Origin: Streptomyces sp. P9-A2
Lineage (GTDB): Bacteria > Actinomycetota > Actinomycetes > Streptomycetales > Streptomycetaceae
DNA length: 64,000 nt
NCBI RefSeq assembly: GCF_036634175.1
Contig: NZ_JAZIFX010000001.1
Location: 5,394,001 to 5,458,000, forward strand
Direction of reading: 5' to 3'
A program made the position numbers and the translations under genes. Position 1 is the first letter of the stretch, and each line of letters begins with the position of its first letter. Shown here piece after piece: positions 50,986 to 60,073 of the stretch. A model generated the notes under the pieces. It did no database searches, was not told the DNA's origin, and saw only the letters and a program-made list of their open reading frames with translations.

Positions 50986-51444
50986 ATGGCATCCACGAAC
51001 GGTCATCCCGGTGAGCAGGCCGCGCAGGACCCGATCAAGCTGATCGCGATCCGGGACGCGCCGCTGTCCGTGGACGAGGTCTTCCGGGCCGTCGGCGACG
51101 ACGCGGCCGGCGGGACGGCACTGTTCGTGGGGACCGTGCGTAATCACGACGGCGGGACCGACGTCGACGAGCTGGGGTATTCGTGTCACCCGAGTGCCGA
51201 GGACGAGATGCGGCGGATCGCCGAGAAGGTCGTCGCCGAGTACCCCGTGCGAGCGCTGGCGGCTGTGCACCGGGTGGGGGACCTCGAGGTCGGGGATCTC
51301 GCCGTCGTCGTCGGCGTGTCGTGCGCGCACCGGGGCGAGGCCTTCGAGGCCTGCCGGAAGCTGATCGACGACCTCAAGCACGAGGTGCCCATTTGGAAGC
51401 ACCAGAAGTTCTCCGACGGTACAGAAGGATGGGTCGGCGCGTAG
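50986..51444 (+). CDS. moaE: MoaE, large subunit of molybdopterin synthase
   Basis: A 152-residue protein that, with MoaD, adds sulfur to precursor Z in molybdenum-cofactor synthesis. Family features are GGTALFVGTVRNHDGG, ALAAVHRVGDLEVGDLAVVV, SCAHRGEAFEACRKLID and the active Lys region VPIWKHQKFSDG. ATG 50986 is used; an ATG 9 bases earlier is possible and overlaps GGAGG. The last codons and the stop lie inside the first unit of a 53-bp tandem repeat. Confidence 0.93.
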   Translation: MASTNGHPGEQAAQDPIKLIAIRDAPLSVDEVFRAVGDDAAGGTALFVGTVRNHDGGTDVDELGYSCHPSAEDEMRRIAEKVVAEYPVRALAAVHRVGDLEVGDLAVVVGVSCAHRGEAFEACRKLIDDLKHEVPIWKHQKFSDGTEGWVGA

Positions 51445-51558
51445 CGGCGTCGGTGGGGGGTGGTGGTCGGGCGACGGGAGGGCGGGTCGGCGCGTAGCGG
51501 CGTCGGTGGGGGGTGGTGGTCGGGCGGCGGGAGGGCGGGTCGGCGCGTAGCGGCGTCG
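51431..51558. repeat. 53-bp tandem repeat spanning the moaE stop
   Basis: Units start at 51431, 51484 and 51537 (gggtcggcgcgtagcggcg). The first two are nearly identical over 53 bases, and the third is partial, diverging after about 20 bases. Each repeats the last moaE codons and the TAG stop. Confidence 0.85.
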
Positions 51559-51748
51559 TGGGGGACGGGTGGAGGGCCGCTGACCGGACGTCTTCGGAAT
51601 CCGTCGTACCGCTCCGTGCCCGGACCTCTGTTCCCCGCTCCGCCCCGCTCCGCTTGCGTAACCGCACCCCGGGTATGAGCGTTGTCACTGCGGATGGTTA
51701 ATCTGCTGATCAGTCAGTCGCGGACGCTCATGGGGATGGGAGGTCGGC
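51559..51748. other. gap with no visible gene
   Basis: The remainder of the 304-bp gap between moaE and the small membrane protein. No gene, hairpin or clear promoter is seen. Confidence 0.4.
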
Positions 51749-51928
51749 ATGGCGGCACTTGCCTGGTTGCTGATTCCGCTGATGGCCGCGGTCGGCGCGG
51801 GACTGTGGGGAAGCTGGGCCAATCGGACCCGCCGGGCGCGGAGCGACGGCCCCGAGCTCATCGGTTACGCCAGGTTCCGCGAGGCCATGGAGAGGCCTCG
51901 GCCCTCGGAGGAAGAGCGTCGGCCTTAG
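51749..51928 (+). CDS. small membrane-anchored conserved protein
   Basis: A 59-residue protein. One N-terminal hydrophobic segment (LAWLLIPLMAAVGAGLWGSW) is followed by a basic stretch (RTRRARS) and a short cytoplasmic tail ending SEEERRP. GGGAGG lies 5 bases before ATG 51749, which strongly supports translation. No domain is recognised. It precedes the PDZ/Lon protease but a hairpin lies between. Confidence 0.78.
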   Translation: MAALAWLLIPLMAAVGAGLWGSWANRTRRARSDGPELIGYARFREAMERPRPSEEERRP

Positions 51929-51961
51929 GGACGAAACAGCAGGTCACCCAGGTAGGACAGG

Positions 51962-51991
51962 GTCAGGGCTGCCCGGACGGGCGGCCCTGAC
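51962..51991 (+). terminator. hairpin between the small membrane protein and the protease
   Basis: A 14-bp stem with one mismatch (51962-51975 with 51978-51991) and a 2-nt loop, 33 bases after the small gene. Confidence 0.65.
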
Positions 51992-52026
51992 AGTGCGCTG
52001 ACAGGCCGGTCCCGTACTGTCGGTGC

Positions 52027-53121
52027 ATGCCACGCCGCACCGCGACGATGCTCGCCTCCACCCTCATGCTGATCGTGCTTCTGTGCGCGGGTGTGTTCAT
52101 CCCCGTGCCGTACGCGGAGATGTCCCCGGGGCCGACGGTGAACACTCTGGGCGACCACGACGGCGAGCCGGTGCTGCGGATCGACGGGCGCAAGACCTAT
52201 CCGACCGACGGCCACCTCAACATGACCACGGTGCGGGTCACGAGCGCCGACTACCGGATGAACCTGGTCGAGGCCGTCTACGGATGGCTCGCACACGACA
52301 ACAAGGTAGTGCCGCACGACACGCTCTACCCCGACGGCAAGACGGAGGAGCAGTCCACCCAGGAGAACGCCGAGGAGTTCAGCCAGTCCCAGGAGAGCGC
52401 CAAGGTCGCGGCCCTGAAGGAGCTCGACGTCCCGGTGAAGTCCTGGGTGATCGTCTCCACGGTCGTCAAGGACTCGCCCGCCGAGGGCAAGCTGCACGCC
52501 GGTGACGTGATCAGGAGCGTCGACGGCAGCGTGGTGCGCGAGCCGGCCGACGTCGCCGAGCTGGTGACCGAGCACAAACCCGGCGAGGACGTCGACTTCA
52601 CGATCGTGCCCGCCAAGGAGCAGGCCGCCGCCGAGAAGGAGAACCGGGCACCGAAGCGGACCGAGAAGATCACGATCACCACCACGGCCTCCGACGACGC
52701 CGGGGACGAGCGCGCCGTCGTCGGGATCGCCGCCGGAACCGATCACACCTTCCCGTTCACCATCGACATCGAGCTCGCCGACGTCGGCGGACCGAGCGCC
52801 GGTCTGATGTTCGCGCTCGGCATCTACGACAAGCTCACCCCGGGCAGCCTGACCGGCGGCGAGTTCGTCGCCGGCACCGGCACCATCGACGACGCCGGCA
52901 AGGTCGGGCCGATCGGCGGGATCGAGATGAAGACGGTCGGCGCGCGTGCCAAGGGTGCCGAGTACTTCCTCACACCCGCCGACAACTGCGCGGCCGCCGC
53001 CGCGGACGCCCCCGAGGGCCTCACCCTCATCAAGGTGGACACCATCCGCGATGCCCTCGGCGCCCTGAAGGACCTCGACTCCGGCGACACCGCCGACCTG
53101 CCGACGTGCACGGCCTCCTGA
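52027..53121 (+). CDS. membrane-anchored PDZ/Lon-type serine protease (YlbL family)
   Basis: A 364-residue protein. The N-terminal anchor is MLASTLMLIVLLCAGVFIPV; the rest is extracytoplasmic. A PDZ domain spans about 150-215 (VVKDSPAEGKLHAGDVIRSV). The C-terminal Lon proteolytic domain has the nucleophile Ser in DVGGPSAGLMFALGIYD and the general-base Lys in GGIEMKTVGARAKGA, the Ser-Lys dyad. ATG 52027 lacks a ribosome site; TACTGT 6 bases upstream suggests a leaderless mRNA. It converges on the PPA1309-family gene. Confidence 0.92.
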   Translation: MPRRTATMLASTLMLIVLLCAGVFIPVPYAEMSPGPTVNTLGDHDGEPVLRIDGRKTYPTDGHLNMTTVRVTSADYRMNLVEAVYGWLAHDNKVVPHDTLYPDGKTEEQSTQENAEEFSQSQESAKVAALKELDVPVKSWVIVSTVVKDSPAEGKLHAGDVIRSVDGSVVREPADVAELVTEHKPGEDVDFTIVPAKEQAAAEKENRAPKRTEKITITTTASDDAGDERAVVGIAAGTDHTFPFTIDIELADVGGPSAGLMFALGIYDKLTPGSLTGGEFVAGTGTIDDAGKVGPIGGIEMKTVGARAKGAEYFLTPADNCAAAAADAPEGLTLIKVDTIRDALGALKDLDSGDTADLPTCTAS

Positions 53122-53175
53122 GCGGCCGGACCGCTCGCCGCGGCTTCTGACGGCTACGCCTCGATACGCTCCGAG

Positions 53176-53718
53176 CTACACCTCGAACGTCGCTGTCAGG
53201 GCTTCTGCCAGGCCCGGTACCAGGGTGGATCCGGTGAGGACCTCCGTCGGTGAGTCCTTCGCCCGCAGCCGCAAGGCGGAATCGCGGGCACCGTCACGCA
53301 GCACCGCGACCGTCATGCGGACCTCCTGGCGCTCCGGGTGCTCAGCCACCCACGCCGCCAGCGCGGCCTCGTCCAGATCCTGCGGAACCTGGGCCTCCGC
53401 GGACGGCGGCAGCATCAGACGCTCCACGGTCAGGGCGCAGCCGGCCACCGAGTCGGGCCATGCGATGGTGCCCAGGAACTCGTCGAGCGGTTTGCCCGTT
53501 GGAATCGCGTCCTGCTCGATCGGAGTGAGGGCCGTTGTCTCCTGTTCGTCGCCCGGACCGAGCCGGTTCGCGAGGGAGGGCTGCTCGGCACGCAGCCGTG
53601 CGGTGTCTACGAGGGCGAAGAGACGGGCAGGCTGGTCCCAGCCGAGGCCGGAGACGTACTCGTCGATCTCGAGCACGGCCCGGGTGAGCGGGCTCGCCGC
53701 CATGGGTGTGTTGGACAT
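53176..53718 (-). CDS. PPA1309 family protein
   Basis: A 180-residue cytoplasmic protein of the actinobacterial PPA1309 family. Features are SPLTRAVLEIDEYVSGLGWD, FALVDTARLRAEQPSLA, LTPIEQDAIPTG and GTIAWPDSVAGCALTVERL. Function unknown. ATG 53718 has AGAGGA about 9 bases upstream. It is divergent from the UPF0182 gene, an arrangement that fits actinobacterial genomes I recall. Confidence 0.88.
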   Translation of the reverse strand: MSNTPMAASPLTRAVLEIDEYVSGLGWDQPARLFALVDTARLRAEQPSLANRLGPGDEQETTALTPIEQDAIPTGKPLDEFLGTIAWPDSVAGCALTVERLMLPPSAEAQVPQDLDEAALAAWVAEHPERQEVRMTVAVLRDGARDSALRLRAKDSPTEVLTGSTLVPGLAEALTATFEV

Positions 53719-53871
53719 GGTCACAATCCTCTCTCGTTGAGGGCCGAAATCGGGAACCGAGTAAAGGGTGAGTAAGTTGCATAGGTGTGGGCCCGTGAAC
53801 AAGGGGGCCCACACACGGTCCACGAACCTCGCGGACCTGACGAATCGACACCGAACTTCGAGGTGCCTACC

Positions 53872-56817
53872 TTGGCTTTCCAGATGCCGGACCGTGGCGG
53901 AGGCCCGACAGGGCCACGGATGAGAGTGGGCCGCCCGTCCCGGCGGGTCCGGACCCTGCTCATGACATTGGGCGTCCTGGCCGTCCTCGGCATGGTGTTC
54001 ACCATGTTCGCGGGGTTCTGGACCGACTGGCTGTGGTATCGCTCGGTCGACTATTCGTCGGTCTTCACCACCACGCTGTGGACCAAGATCGGACTTTTCT
54101 TCGTTTTCGGTCTGCTGATGGCCCTCGCGGTCGGTTTCAACATCTGGCTGGCTCACCGGATGAGGCCGCCGCTGAGCGCCATGTCGATGGAGCAGCAGAA
54201 CCTCGACCGGTACCGGATGAGCATCGCCCCGTACAAGAAGTGGCTGCTTCTCGGTATCACCGCGCTGCTGGGGCTGATCGCCGGTGCCTCGGCCTCGGGC
54301 CAGTGGCGCACCTGGCTGATGTGGGTCAACGGTGTGCCGTTCGGCCAGAAGGACCCGCAGTTCAAGCTCGATGTCGCGTTCTACGCCTTCGACCTGCCCT
54401 GGTACCGGTTCCTGCTCGGGTTCGGCTTCGCGGCCACCGTCCTGTCGCTGATCGCCGCCGCACTCATCCACTACCTGTACGGCGGTCTGCGGGTCACCAG
54501 CCCCGGTGCGCGCGCCACGGCCGCTGCCACCGGGCATCTGTCGGTGCTCCTCGGCGTCTTCGTCACCCTGAAGGCGGTCGCGTACTGGCTCGACCGGTAC
54601 GGCCTGGCGGTCAAGTCCAGCGACTTCAAGGCGACGGACAACTGGACCGGCCTGAGGTACGTCGACGCCAACGCCTATCTGCCGGCGAAGACGATCCTGT
54701 TCTGCATCGCCGTCATCTGCGCGCTGCTGTTCTTCGCCACCCTGTGGCGGCGCACCTGGCAGCTGCCCGTGATCGGCTTCGGCCTGATGGTGCTGTCGGC
54801 GATCCTCATCGGCGGTCTGTACCCGGCGATCGTGCAGAAGTTCCAGGTCCAGCCGAACGAACAGGCCAAGGAAGCGCCGTACGTCGAGAAGAACCTCAAG
54901 GCGACGCGTGAGGCCTACGGCATCGACGACGCCCAGGTCGACGAGTACCCGGGGACCAGCCAGACCGAGGACAAGACCAAGCTCCGGGACGATGTCTCCA
55001 AGACGGCGAGCATCCGGATCATGGACCCGAACATCGTCTCGCCGACGTTCCAGCAGCTCCAGCAGATCAGGAACTACTACGCGTTCCCGACCAACCTGGA
55101 CGTGGACCGCTATCCCGACCCCAAGACCGGCGCGGAGCAGGACACCGTCATCGGTCTGCGCGAGATCAACCTCAACGGCATCCCGAAGCGGAACTGGATC
55201 AACGACCACTTCCGGTACACCCACGGATACGGTGCCGTTGCCGCCAAGGGCACCACCGCCGACGACGGCCGTCCGGTGTTCACGGAGTCCGACCTGCCGT
55301 CCAAGGGCGACCTCGGTACGTACGAGCAGCGCGTCTACTACGGCGAGCGGACGACGACGTACTCGATCGTCGGCGGTCCCCAGAAGGAGATCGACTACTC
55401 CGACGACAGCGGCGAGAAGACGACCAGCTACAAGGGCGACAGCGGGGTCAACCTCGCCAACCCGGTCAACCGGGCCGCCTATGCCGCGGCGTTCAGCGAG
55501 CCGCAGATCCTGTACTCCGGTGCCATCGGCGAGGGCTCGCGGATTCTGTACAACCGCACACCCAAGGAGCGTGTCGAGGCGGTCGCCCCGTGGCTGACCA
55601 TCGACGGCGACGCCTACCCCGCGGTGGTGGACGGCCAGATCCAGTGGATCGTCGACGCCTACACGACCACCAACGGCTATCCGTACGCGTCGCGGACGAC
55701 CCTCGGTGACACCACGGCCGACTCGCTGACCGCCACCAACGACAACCGCGCGGTGGTGGCCCAGGAGAACCGGGTCAACTACATCCGCAACTCGGTGAAG
55801 GCGACCGTCGACGCGTACAGCGGCAAGGTCAAGCTCTACCAGTGGGACACCAAGGATCCCGTCCTGAAGACGTGGATGAAGGCGTTCCCGGACACGGTGG
55901 AGCCGAGGAGCGAGATCTCCCAGGGCCTGATGGATCATCTGCGGTATCCGCAGGACCTGTTCAAGGTGCAGCGCGAACTGCTGACCCGCTACCACGTGAA
56001 GGACGCCACGACCTTCCTCAGTGGCAGCGAGGTGTGGCAGGTGCCGGCCGACCCGACGAACAAGACGGGCGACGCGGTGCCTCCGTACTACCAGAGCATG
56101 AAGATGCCCGACCAGAAGGAACAGGCCTTCTCGCTCACCACGACGTTCACTCCGAACGGCCGTGACAACCTCAGTGCGTTCATGGCGGTCGACGCCGAGG
56201 CGGGCAGTGAGGGATACGGCAAGATCAGAGTCCTGAAACTGCCGACGAGCACCACGGCCGCCGGACCCAAACAGGTCCAGAGCCAGTTCAACTCCGAACA
56301 GGACATCGCCGAGTCGATCAGGCTGCTGAGAGGTGGCGACTCCGAAGTCGAGTACGGCAACCTGCTGGCCGTCCCGCTCGACGGCGGACTGCTGTACGTG
56401 GAACCCGTCTACGTACGCGGTGGCGATCTCAAGTACCCGCTGCTGCGGAAGGTGCTGGTGACCTACGGAGGCCAGACCGCCTTCGAGGACACCCTGGAGC
56501 AGGCCCTCGACAAGGTCTTCGGAACCGAGGGTTCGGCCACCGAGCCACCGAAGAGCGAGGACGAAGGCACCACCAAGCCCCCGCCGTCCTCCGAGAACCC
56601 GACGGTCCAAGAGGCCCTGAACGACGCCCAGGAGGCCTTCGAGGCCGGCCAGAAAGCCCTGCAGAAGAACGACTGGGAAGCCTATGGCCAGGCACAGAAG
56701 GACCTCGAGAAGGCCTTGCGCAGGGCCGAGGAGGCCCAGTCCGGGGGCGGCGGAGGCGGCTCCGGTGCGGCGGACGGCAGCCCCAGCCCCAGCCCCGACC
56801 CCAGCCCGAGCAGTTAG
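53872..56817 (+). CDS. UPF0182 family membrane protein
   Basis: A 981-residue protein. Seven membrane segments lie in the first 340 residues (for example [55 protein letters not shown]), followed by a large extracytoplasmic domain and an acidic, Gly/Ser/Pro-rich tail. TTG 53872 is chosen: translation then begins (M)[15 protein letters not shown], and AGGTG is about 8 bases upstream. The 29 codons upstream to GTG 53785 look unlike a real N-terminus. Function is unknown across the family. Confidence 0.9.
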   Translation: MAFQMPDRGGGPTGPRMRVGRPSRRVRTLLMTLGVLAVLGMVFTMFAGFWTDWLWYRSVDYSSVFTTTLWTKIGLFFVFGLLMALAVGFNIWLAHRMRPPLSAMSMEQQNLDRYRMSIAPYKKWLLLGITALLGLIAGASASGQWRTWLMWVNGVPFGQKDPQFKLDVAFYAFDLPWYRFLLGFGFAATVLSLIAAALIHYLYGGLRVTSPGARATAAATGHLSVLLGVFVTLKAVAYWLDRYGLAVKSSDFKATDNWTGLRYVDANAYLPAKTILFCIAVICALLFFATLWRRTWQLPVIGFGLMVLSAILIGGLYPAIVQKFQVQPNEQAKEAPYVEKNLKATREAYGIDDAQVDEYPGTSQTEDKTKLRDDVSKTASIRIMDPNIVSPTFQQLQQIRNYYAFPTNLDVDRYPDPKTGAEQDTVIGLREINLNGIPKRNWINDHFRYTHGYGAVAAKGTTADDGRPVFTESDLPSKGDLGTYEQRVYYGERTTTYSIVGGPQKEIDYSDDSGEKTTSYKGDSGVNLANPVNRAAYAAAFSEPQILYSGAIGEGSRILYNRTPKERVEAVAPWLTIDGDAYPAVVDGQIQWIVDAYTTTNGYPYASRTTLGDTTADSLTATNDNRAVVAQENRVNYIRNSVKATVDAYSGKVKLYQWDTKDPVLKTWMKAFPDTVEPRSEISQGLMDHLRYPQDLFKVQRELLTRYHVKDATTFLSGSEVWQVPADPTNKTGDAVPPYYQSMKMPDQKEQAFSLTTTFTPNGRDNLSAFMAVDAEAGSEGYGKIRVLKLPTSTTAAGPKQVQSQFNSEQDIAESIRLLRGGDSEVEYGNLLAVPLDGGLLYVEPVYVRGGDLKYPLLRKVLVTYGGQTAFEDTLEQALDKVFGTEGSATEPPKSEDEGTTKPPPSSENPTVQEALNDAQEAFEAGQKALQKNDWEAYGQAQKDLEKALRRAEEAQSGGGGGGSGAADGSPSPSPDPSPSS

Positions 56818-56853
56818 CAGGTCGGCTGGTCAAAGGCCCACCTCGCGCCGTGG

Positions 56854-56859
56854 TAATGT
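56854..56859 (+). promoter_or_regulatory. -10 element of the first initiator tRNA
   Basis: TAATGT lies 14 bases upstream of the tRNA 5' end. The same hexamer precedes the second copy at a similar distance. The -35 region (near 56830-56836) is weak. Confidence 0.5.
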
Positions 56860-56873
56860 TCTACACACAACGG

Positions 56874-56947
56874 CGCGGGGTGGAGCAGCTCGGTAGCTCG
56901 CTGGGCTCATAACCCAGAGGTCGCAGGTTCAAATCCTGTCCCCGCTA
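56874..56947 (+). tRNA. initiator tRNA-fMet (CAU)
   Basis: A 74-nt cloverleaf without an encoded CCA. The anticodon loop is CTCATAA. Initiator marks are visible: no Watson-Crick pair at 1:72 (C opposite T), A11:U24 in the D stem, and the three G:C pairs in the anticodon stem (CTGGG with CCCAG). The T loop is TTCAAAT. Identical to the copy at 59114. Confidence 0.96.
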
Positions 56948-56972
56948 CTGAAGTCGCGAAGTCGGCGACAGC

Positions 56973-57006
56973 AAAGGCCCGGATTCCTTGAGGAATCCGG
57001 GCCTTT
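56973..57006 (+). terminator. terminator of the first tRNA-fMet
   Basis: A perfect 16-bp stem (56973-56988 with 56991-57006), 2-nt loop, ending in TTT, 25 bases after the tRNA. Confidence 0.88.
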
Positions 57007-57170
57007 GTGATGTGCGAACGCATGTGCCGGGACGTGTGACGGCCGCGCCGACGACGGGAGTTGGCGGATCTGTGTTTCACTTGTCTCTCTGTGGGCATGT
57101 CGACAAAACGCTGAAGTGACCTCACTGACTGCGGCATACCAGGTGTACCCAGGTTGCAGGTGGTGCGACG

Positions 57171-58988
57171 ATGGATGTTATGGGGGACAGGACAACTCTG
57201 TTCGAGACAGGACGTATTGAGCGGCCCTCCCCTCGGGGGGAACCTCGCGACGAGACCGCGGAGGCCGCCGACGAGGCGGCCGAGGAGCTGCGCCGGCGGC
57301 TGGCTGCCGAGGCCGGCGACGTCGAGGCGATGAGCGTCCTCGGTGCCATGCTGCTGCGCCGCGGTGACCTTGCCGGAGCCGAACCCCATCTGCGCGCCGC
57401 CACCGCCGCGGGCGACCGTGCCGCCGCCAACAACCTGGGTGTCCTCCTGTTCCAGCGCGGCTACCCGGAGGAGGCCGCGGGATGGTGGCGGATCGCCGCC
57501 GTCGCCGGTTCGGCCCCGGCGGCGCACGCGCTCGGCCGGCACCACCGCGAGCGCGGCGACGAACCCGCCGCCGAGTACTGGCTGCGCCAGTCCGCGGAGC
57601 AGGACCACGCCTTGGGCGCCTACGCACTCGCCGACCTGCTGGAACACCGCGGGGACGCGGCCGGTGCCGAGCGCTGGATGCGGGCGGCCGCCGAGCGGGG
57701 ACACCGGGAAGCGGCCTACCGGCTGGCGAGGACGCTGGACCGGAAGGCCGCACGGGAGACCGGCGAGGCCACCGTCCCGTTCCTGGAGGAGGCCGAGCAG
57801 TGGTACAGGCAGGCCGCCGCGCGGGGGCACCGCAGGGCCGCGCTGCACCTCGGCGCGATCCTGGAGAAGCACGGCGAACTCAAGGAGGCCGGCCGCTGGT
57901 ACCTGATGTCCGCCAAGGACGGGGAGCCACGGGCGGCCTGTGCGCTCGGGTTCCTGCTGCGCGACGCCGGCGACACCGAGAACGCCGCCGTGTGGTGGCT
58001 GCGCGCCGCCCAGGACGGCGACGGCAACGCCGCCAACGCGCTGGGCGCCCTGCACGCCGAGCGCGGCGAGACCCAGACCGCCGAACGCTGGTACCGGGCC
58101 GCGATGGACGCGGGCGACGTCAATGGTGCGTACAACCTCGGGCTGCTCTGTGCCGAACAGGGCCGGACCCTGCCGGCCGAGCAGTGGTACCGCCGAGCCG
58201 CCTACGCAGGTCACCGCGAGGCGGCCAACGCGCTGGCGATCCTGCTGCTGACGGCCGGCGACGAGAAGGGTGCGGAGCCCTGGTTCTCCAAGGCGGCGGA
58301 GGCGGGCAGCGTGGACGCCGCCTTCAACCTCGGCATCCTGTACGCGGGCCGGGAGGAGGGGACGGCCGCGCTGCGCTGGTACGAGCGGGCGGCGGGTGCC
58401 GGGCACACGGAGGCCGCGCTCCAGGTCGGCATGGCCCGGCTGCGCGACGGGGACGAGGGCGAGGCGGAGCGGTTCCTGCGGTGCGCGGCGGGTGGGGGCA
58501 GCGCCGAGGCCGCCTACCGGCTGGCGGCCGTGCTGGACGCCCGTCGCCCGCCGGAGCCGGCGCATGAGCTGGGCGAGCCGGTGAACCGGCGCAGCGAGTG
58601 CGAGGAGTGGTACGAGCGCGCCGCCCTGCAGGGCCACCGGCGGGCACAGGTGCGGGTCGGCATGCTCGCCGCGGCCCGTGGCGACGTGGTCGAGGCGGCC
58701 CGCTGGTACCGGGAGGCGGCCGAGGCCGGCTCCCGCAACGGCGCGTTCAACCTGGGCCTGCTGCTGGCCCGGGAGGGCAGTGAGCCCGAGGCGGCCGTGT
58801 GGTGGGCCCGTGCGGCCGACGCCGGGCACGGGCGCGCCGCCCTGCGGCTCGCCCTGGTCTACGCGCGCCGGGGCGAACTGGCCGAGGGCCAGAGCTGGGC
58901 CGACCGCGCGGCGGTACTGGGCCCGGCGGCGGTGACGGAGCGCGCGATCCGCCTGCGCGACGCCCTTCGGGAGGAACTCTCCGCGTGA
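57171..58988 (+). CDS. Sel1/TPR-like repeat protein
   Basis: A 605-residue solenoid protein made almost wholly of about 14-15 Sel1-like repeats of 34-36 residues, with the recurring pattern AAxxGxxxAAxxLGxLLxxxGDxxxAExWxxxA (examples: DRAAANNLGVLLFQRG, DGNAANALGALHAERGE). The N-terminal 35 residues are polar. No signal peptide, so probably a cytoplasmic scaffold for protein interactions. ATG 57171 and ATG 57180 are both possible. It lies between two identical initiator tRNA genes, a notable setting. Confidence 0.9.
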   Translation: MDVMGDRTTLFETGRIERPSPRGEPRDETAEAADEAAEELRRRLAAEAGDVEAMSVLGAMLLRRGDLAGAEPHLRAATAAGDRAAANNLGVLLFQRGYPEEAAGWWRIAAVAGSAPAAHALGRHHRERGDEPAAEYWLRQSAEQDHALGAYALADLLEHRGDAAGAERWMRAAAERGHREAAYRLARTLDRKAARETGEATVPFLEEAEQWYRQAAARGHRRAALHLGAILEKHGELKEAGRWYLMSAKDGEPRAACALGFLLRDAGDTENAAVWWLRAAQDGDGNAANALGALHAERGETQTAERWYRAAMDAGDVNGAYNLGLLCAEQGRTLPAEQWYRRAAYAGHREAANALAILLLTAGDEKGAEPWFSKAAEAGSVDAAFNLGILYAGREEGTAALRWYERAAGAGHTEAALQVGMARLRDGDEGEAERFLRCAAGGGSAEAAYRLAAVLDARRPPEPAHELGEPVNRRSECEEWYERAALQGHRRAQVRVGMLAAARGDVVEAARWYREAAEAGSRNGAFNLGLLLAREGSEPEAAVWWARAADAGHGRAALRLALVYARRGELAEGQSWADRAAVLGPAAVTERAIRLRDALREELSA

Positions 58989-59071
58989 CCCGTGACCCGT
59001 GACCAGTGACCAGGGCGGGGCCGGCCATGACGCCGGACCTCCGCCGGGTACGGGGCCGCCCCGGAAGGGAT

Positions 59072-59101
59072 TTGCCTCCGTCCGCATCCTTGACGTAATG
59101 T
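59072..59101 (+). promoter_or_regulatory. promoter of the second initiator tRNA
   Basis: TTGCCT (59072-59077) and TAATGT (59096-59101), 18 bases apart, end 12 bases before the tRNA. The -10 matches that of the first copy. Confidence 0.6.
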
Positions 59102-59113
59102 TGCATTCATCGC

Positions 59114-59187
59114 CGCGGGGTGGAGCAGCTCGGTAGCTCGCTGGGCTCATAACCCAGAGGTCGCAGGTTCAAATCCTGTCCCCGCTA
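59114..59187 (+). tRNA. initiator tRNA-fMet (CAU), second copy
   Basis: Identical over 74 nt to the gene at 56874, with the same initiator features and no encoded CCA. The flanks differ, so only the tRNA body is duplicated or kept identical. Confidence 0.96.
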
Positions 59188-59193
59188 CTGAAG

Positions 59194-59231
59194 GCCGAGG
59201 GCCGGAATCCGAAAGGGTTCCGGCCCTCGGC
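59194..59231 (+). terminator. terminator of the second tRNA-fMet
   Basis: A 14-bp stem (59194-59207 with 59218-59231) begins 7 bases after the tRNA. Confidence 0.82.
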
Positions 59232-59261
59232 GCGTGCGCGCATCTATAGTTTCCGCGCATG

Positions 59262-59321
59262 CGCGCATCACGCGACGGAGCCCCCACACCATGGTGTGGG
59301 GGCTCCGTCGCGTGATGCGCG
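59262..59321. repeat. perfect 60-bp palindrome
   Basis: Two 30-bp arms meet at caccatggtg with no loop; every base pairs. It lies between the second initiator tRNA and the 3' end of the leftward Fur gene, 33 bases past its stop, so it may end Fur transcription. The length and perfection are exceptional for a terminator. Confidence 0.88.
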
Positions 59322-59353
59322 AAAGGGTGAGGGTGCTGCCGGATCCGCCGTCG

Positions 59354-59770
59354 TTACGCCGTCGCGCAGTTCGGGCAGACGCCGCGGTACGTCATCTCGA
59401 CGCCCGAGATCGTGAAACCGAAGCGCTCCGTGTCGGGGAGGTCGGCCAGTGGGTTGCCGACCGGATGTACGTCACGGATGGCGCCGCACTGCCCGCACAC
59501 CAGGTGGTGATGCGGCCGGTGGGCGTTCGGGTCGTAGCGCTTGGCCCGCTTGTCCGTGGAGACTTCCAGCACCTCGCCGATCGTGACCAGCTCACCCAGC
59601 GTGTTGTAGACGGTCGCACGGGAGATCTCGGGCAGCTTGGTGACGGCTCGGGCATGCACCTCGTCGGCCGTCAGGTGGACGTGATCGCCGTCGAGGACCT
59701 CGGCCACCACACGACGCTGCGCGGTCATCCGCCAGCCACGTCCGCGCAGTCGTTCCAGAAGGTCGCTCAT
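59354..59770 (-). CDS. Fur-family metalloregulator (PerR/CatR-like)
   Basis: A 138-residue Fur-family repressor. The winged helix has GWRMTAQRRVVAEVL and PEISRATVYNTLGEL. The metal-sensing region has NAHRPHHHLVCGQCGAIRDV, and the structural zinc cysteines are CGQC and CPNC. ATG 59770 lacks a clear ribosome site and may be leaderless. On the other side of its promoter lies a probable catalase remnant, consistent with a peroxide-sensing regulator that has lost its target gene. It could still regulate itself and distant genes. Confidence 0.9.
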   Translation of the reverse strand: MSDLLERLRGRGWRMTAQRRVVAEVLDGDHVHLTADEVHARAVTKLPEISRATVYNTLGELVTIGEVLEVSTDKRAKRYDPNAHRPHHHLVCGQCGAIRDVHPVGNPLADLPDTERFGFTISGVEMTYRGVCPNCATA

Positions 59771-59819
59771 GAACACCAGCCTAACAGCTAGGGGAAGACA
59801 GGTTCGAACGAGTGCGATT

Positions 59820-59980
59820 TTGGAGTCTTGCTTGAGTTAGACGTTGTCCATAACCTGGTGGGAGTCATCTCCGGGGTCACGCGCGGCGGTGTCGCCGAGC
59901 GCGCGATCGGCGACTTCCGTCAGGCGGACGAGGACTTCGGCAAGCGGCTGGAGGTCGCGGTCCAGGCCCTTCGCGGCTGA
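59820..59980 (+). pseudogene. probable catalase C-terminal remnant
   Basis: The forward frame encodes VVHNLVGVISGVTRGGVAER, AIGDFRQADEDFGKRLEVAV and QALRG then TGA. The pattern N-IVGH..GV...V.eRa...fr..D.dlG.rve resembles the last 50 residues of catalases. No start, haem ligand or body of the enzyme is present. A strong terminator follows, as expected for a real gene end. Its position divergent to Fur matches the usual Fur-catalase pairing. The identification is by eye only. Confidence 0.5.
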
Positions 59981-60008
59981 TTCCAGCGCTGGACCGCTTG
60001 TCGTGGCG

Positions 60009-60042
60009 ACGGGCCGGACTCCCCCACGGGAGTCCGGCCCGT
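60009..60042 (+). terminator. hairpin terminator after the catalase remnant
   Basis: A perfect 15-bp stem (60009-60023 with 60028-60042), 4-nt loop ccac, followed by ttcg. It may also serve the convergent CBS gene. Confidence 0.82.
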
Positions 60043-60073
60043 TTCGTGTGCCGAGCAGGTCATGGTGCGGCGG

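Noticed and set aside
51431..51558. CRISPR-like repeats
   Set aside because: The units are directly adjacent with no spacers, only 2.4 copies, and no cas genes are present. No CRISPR array is seen anywhere in the window.
53176..56610. A minus-strand frame of 1144 codons covering UPF0182 and continuing into PPA1309
   Set aside because: Only the last 180 codons (PPA1309) look like protein. The rest is antisense to the membrane gene and compositionally a shadow.
56907..59150. A long minus-strand frame opposite the Sel1-repeat gene, ending inside the tRNA
   Set aside because: It runs through two tRNA genes and their flanks and reflects the repeat periodicity of the Sel1 gene.
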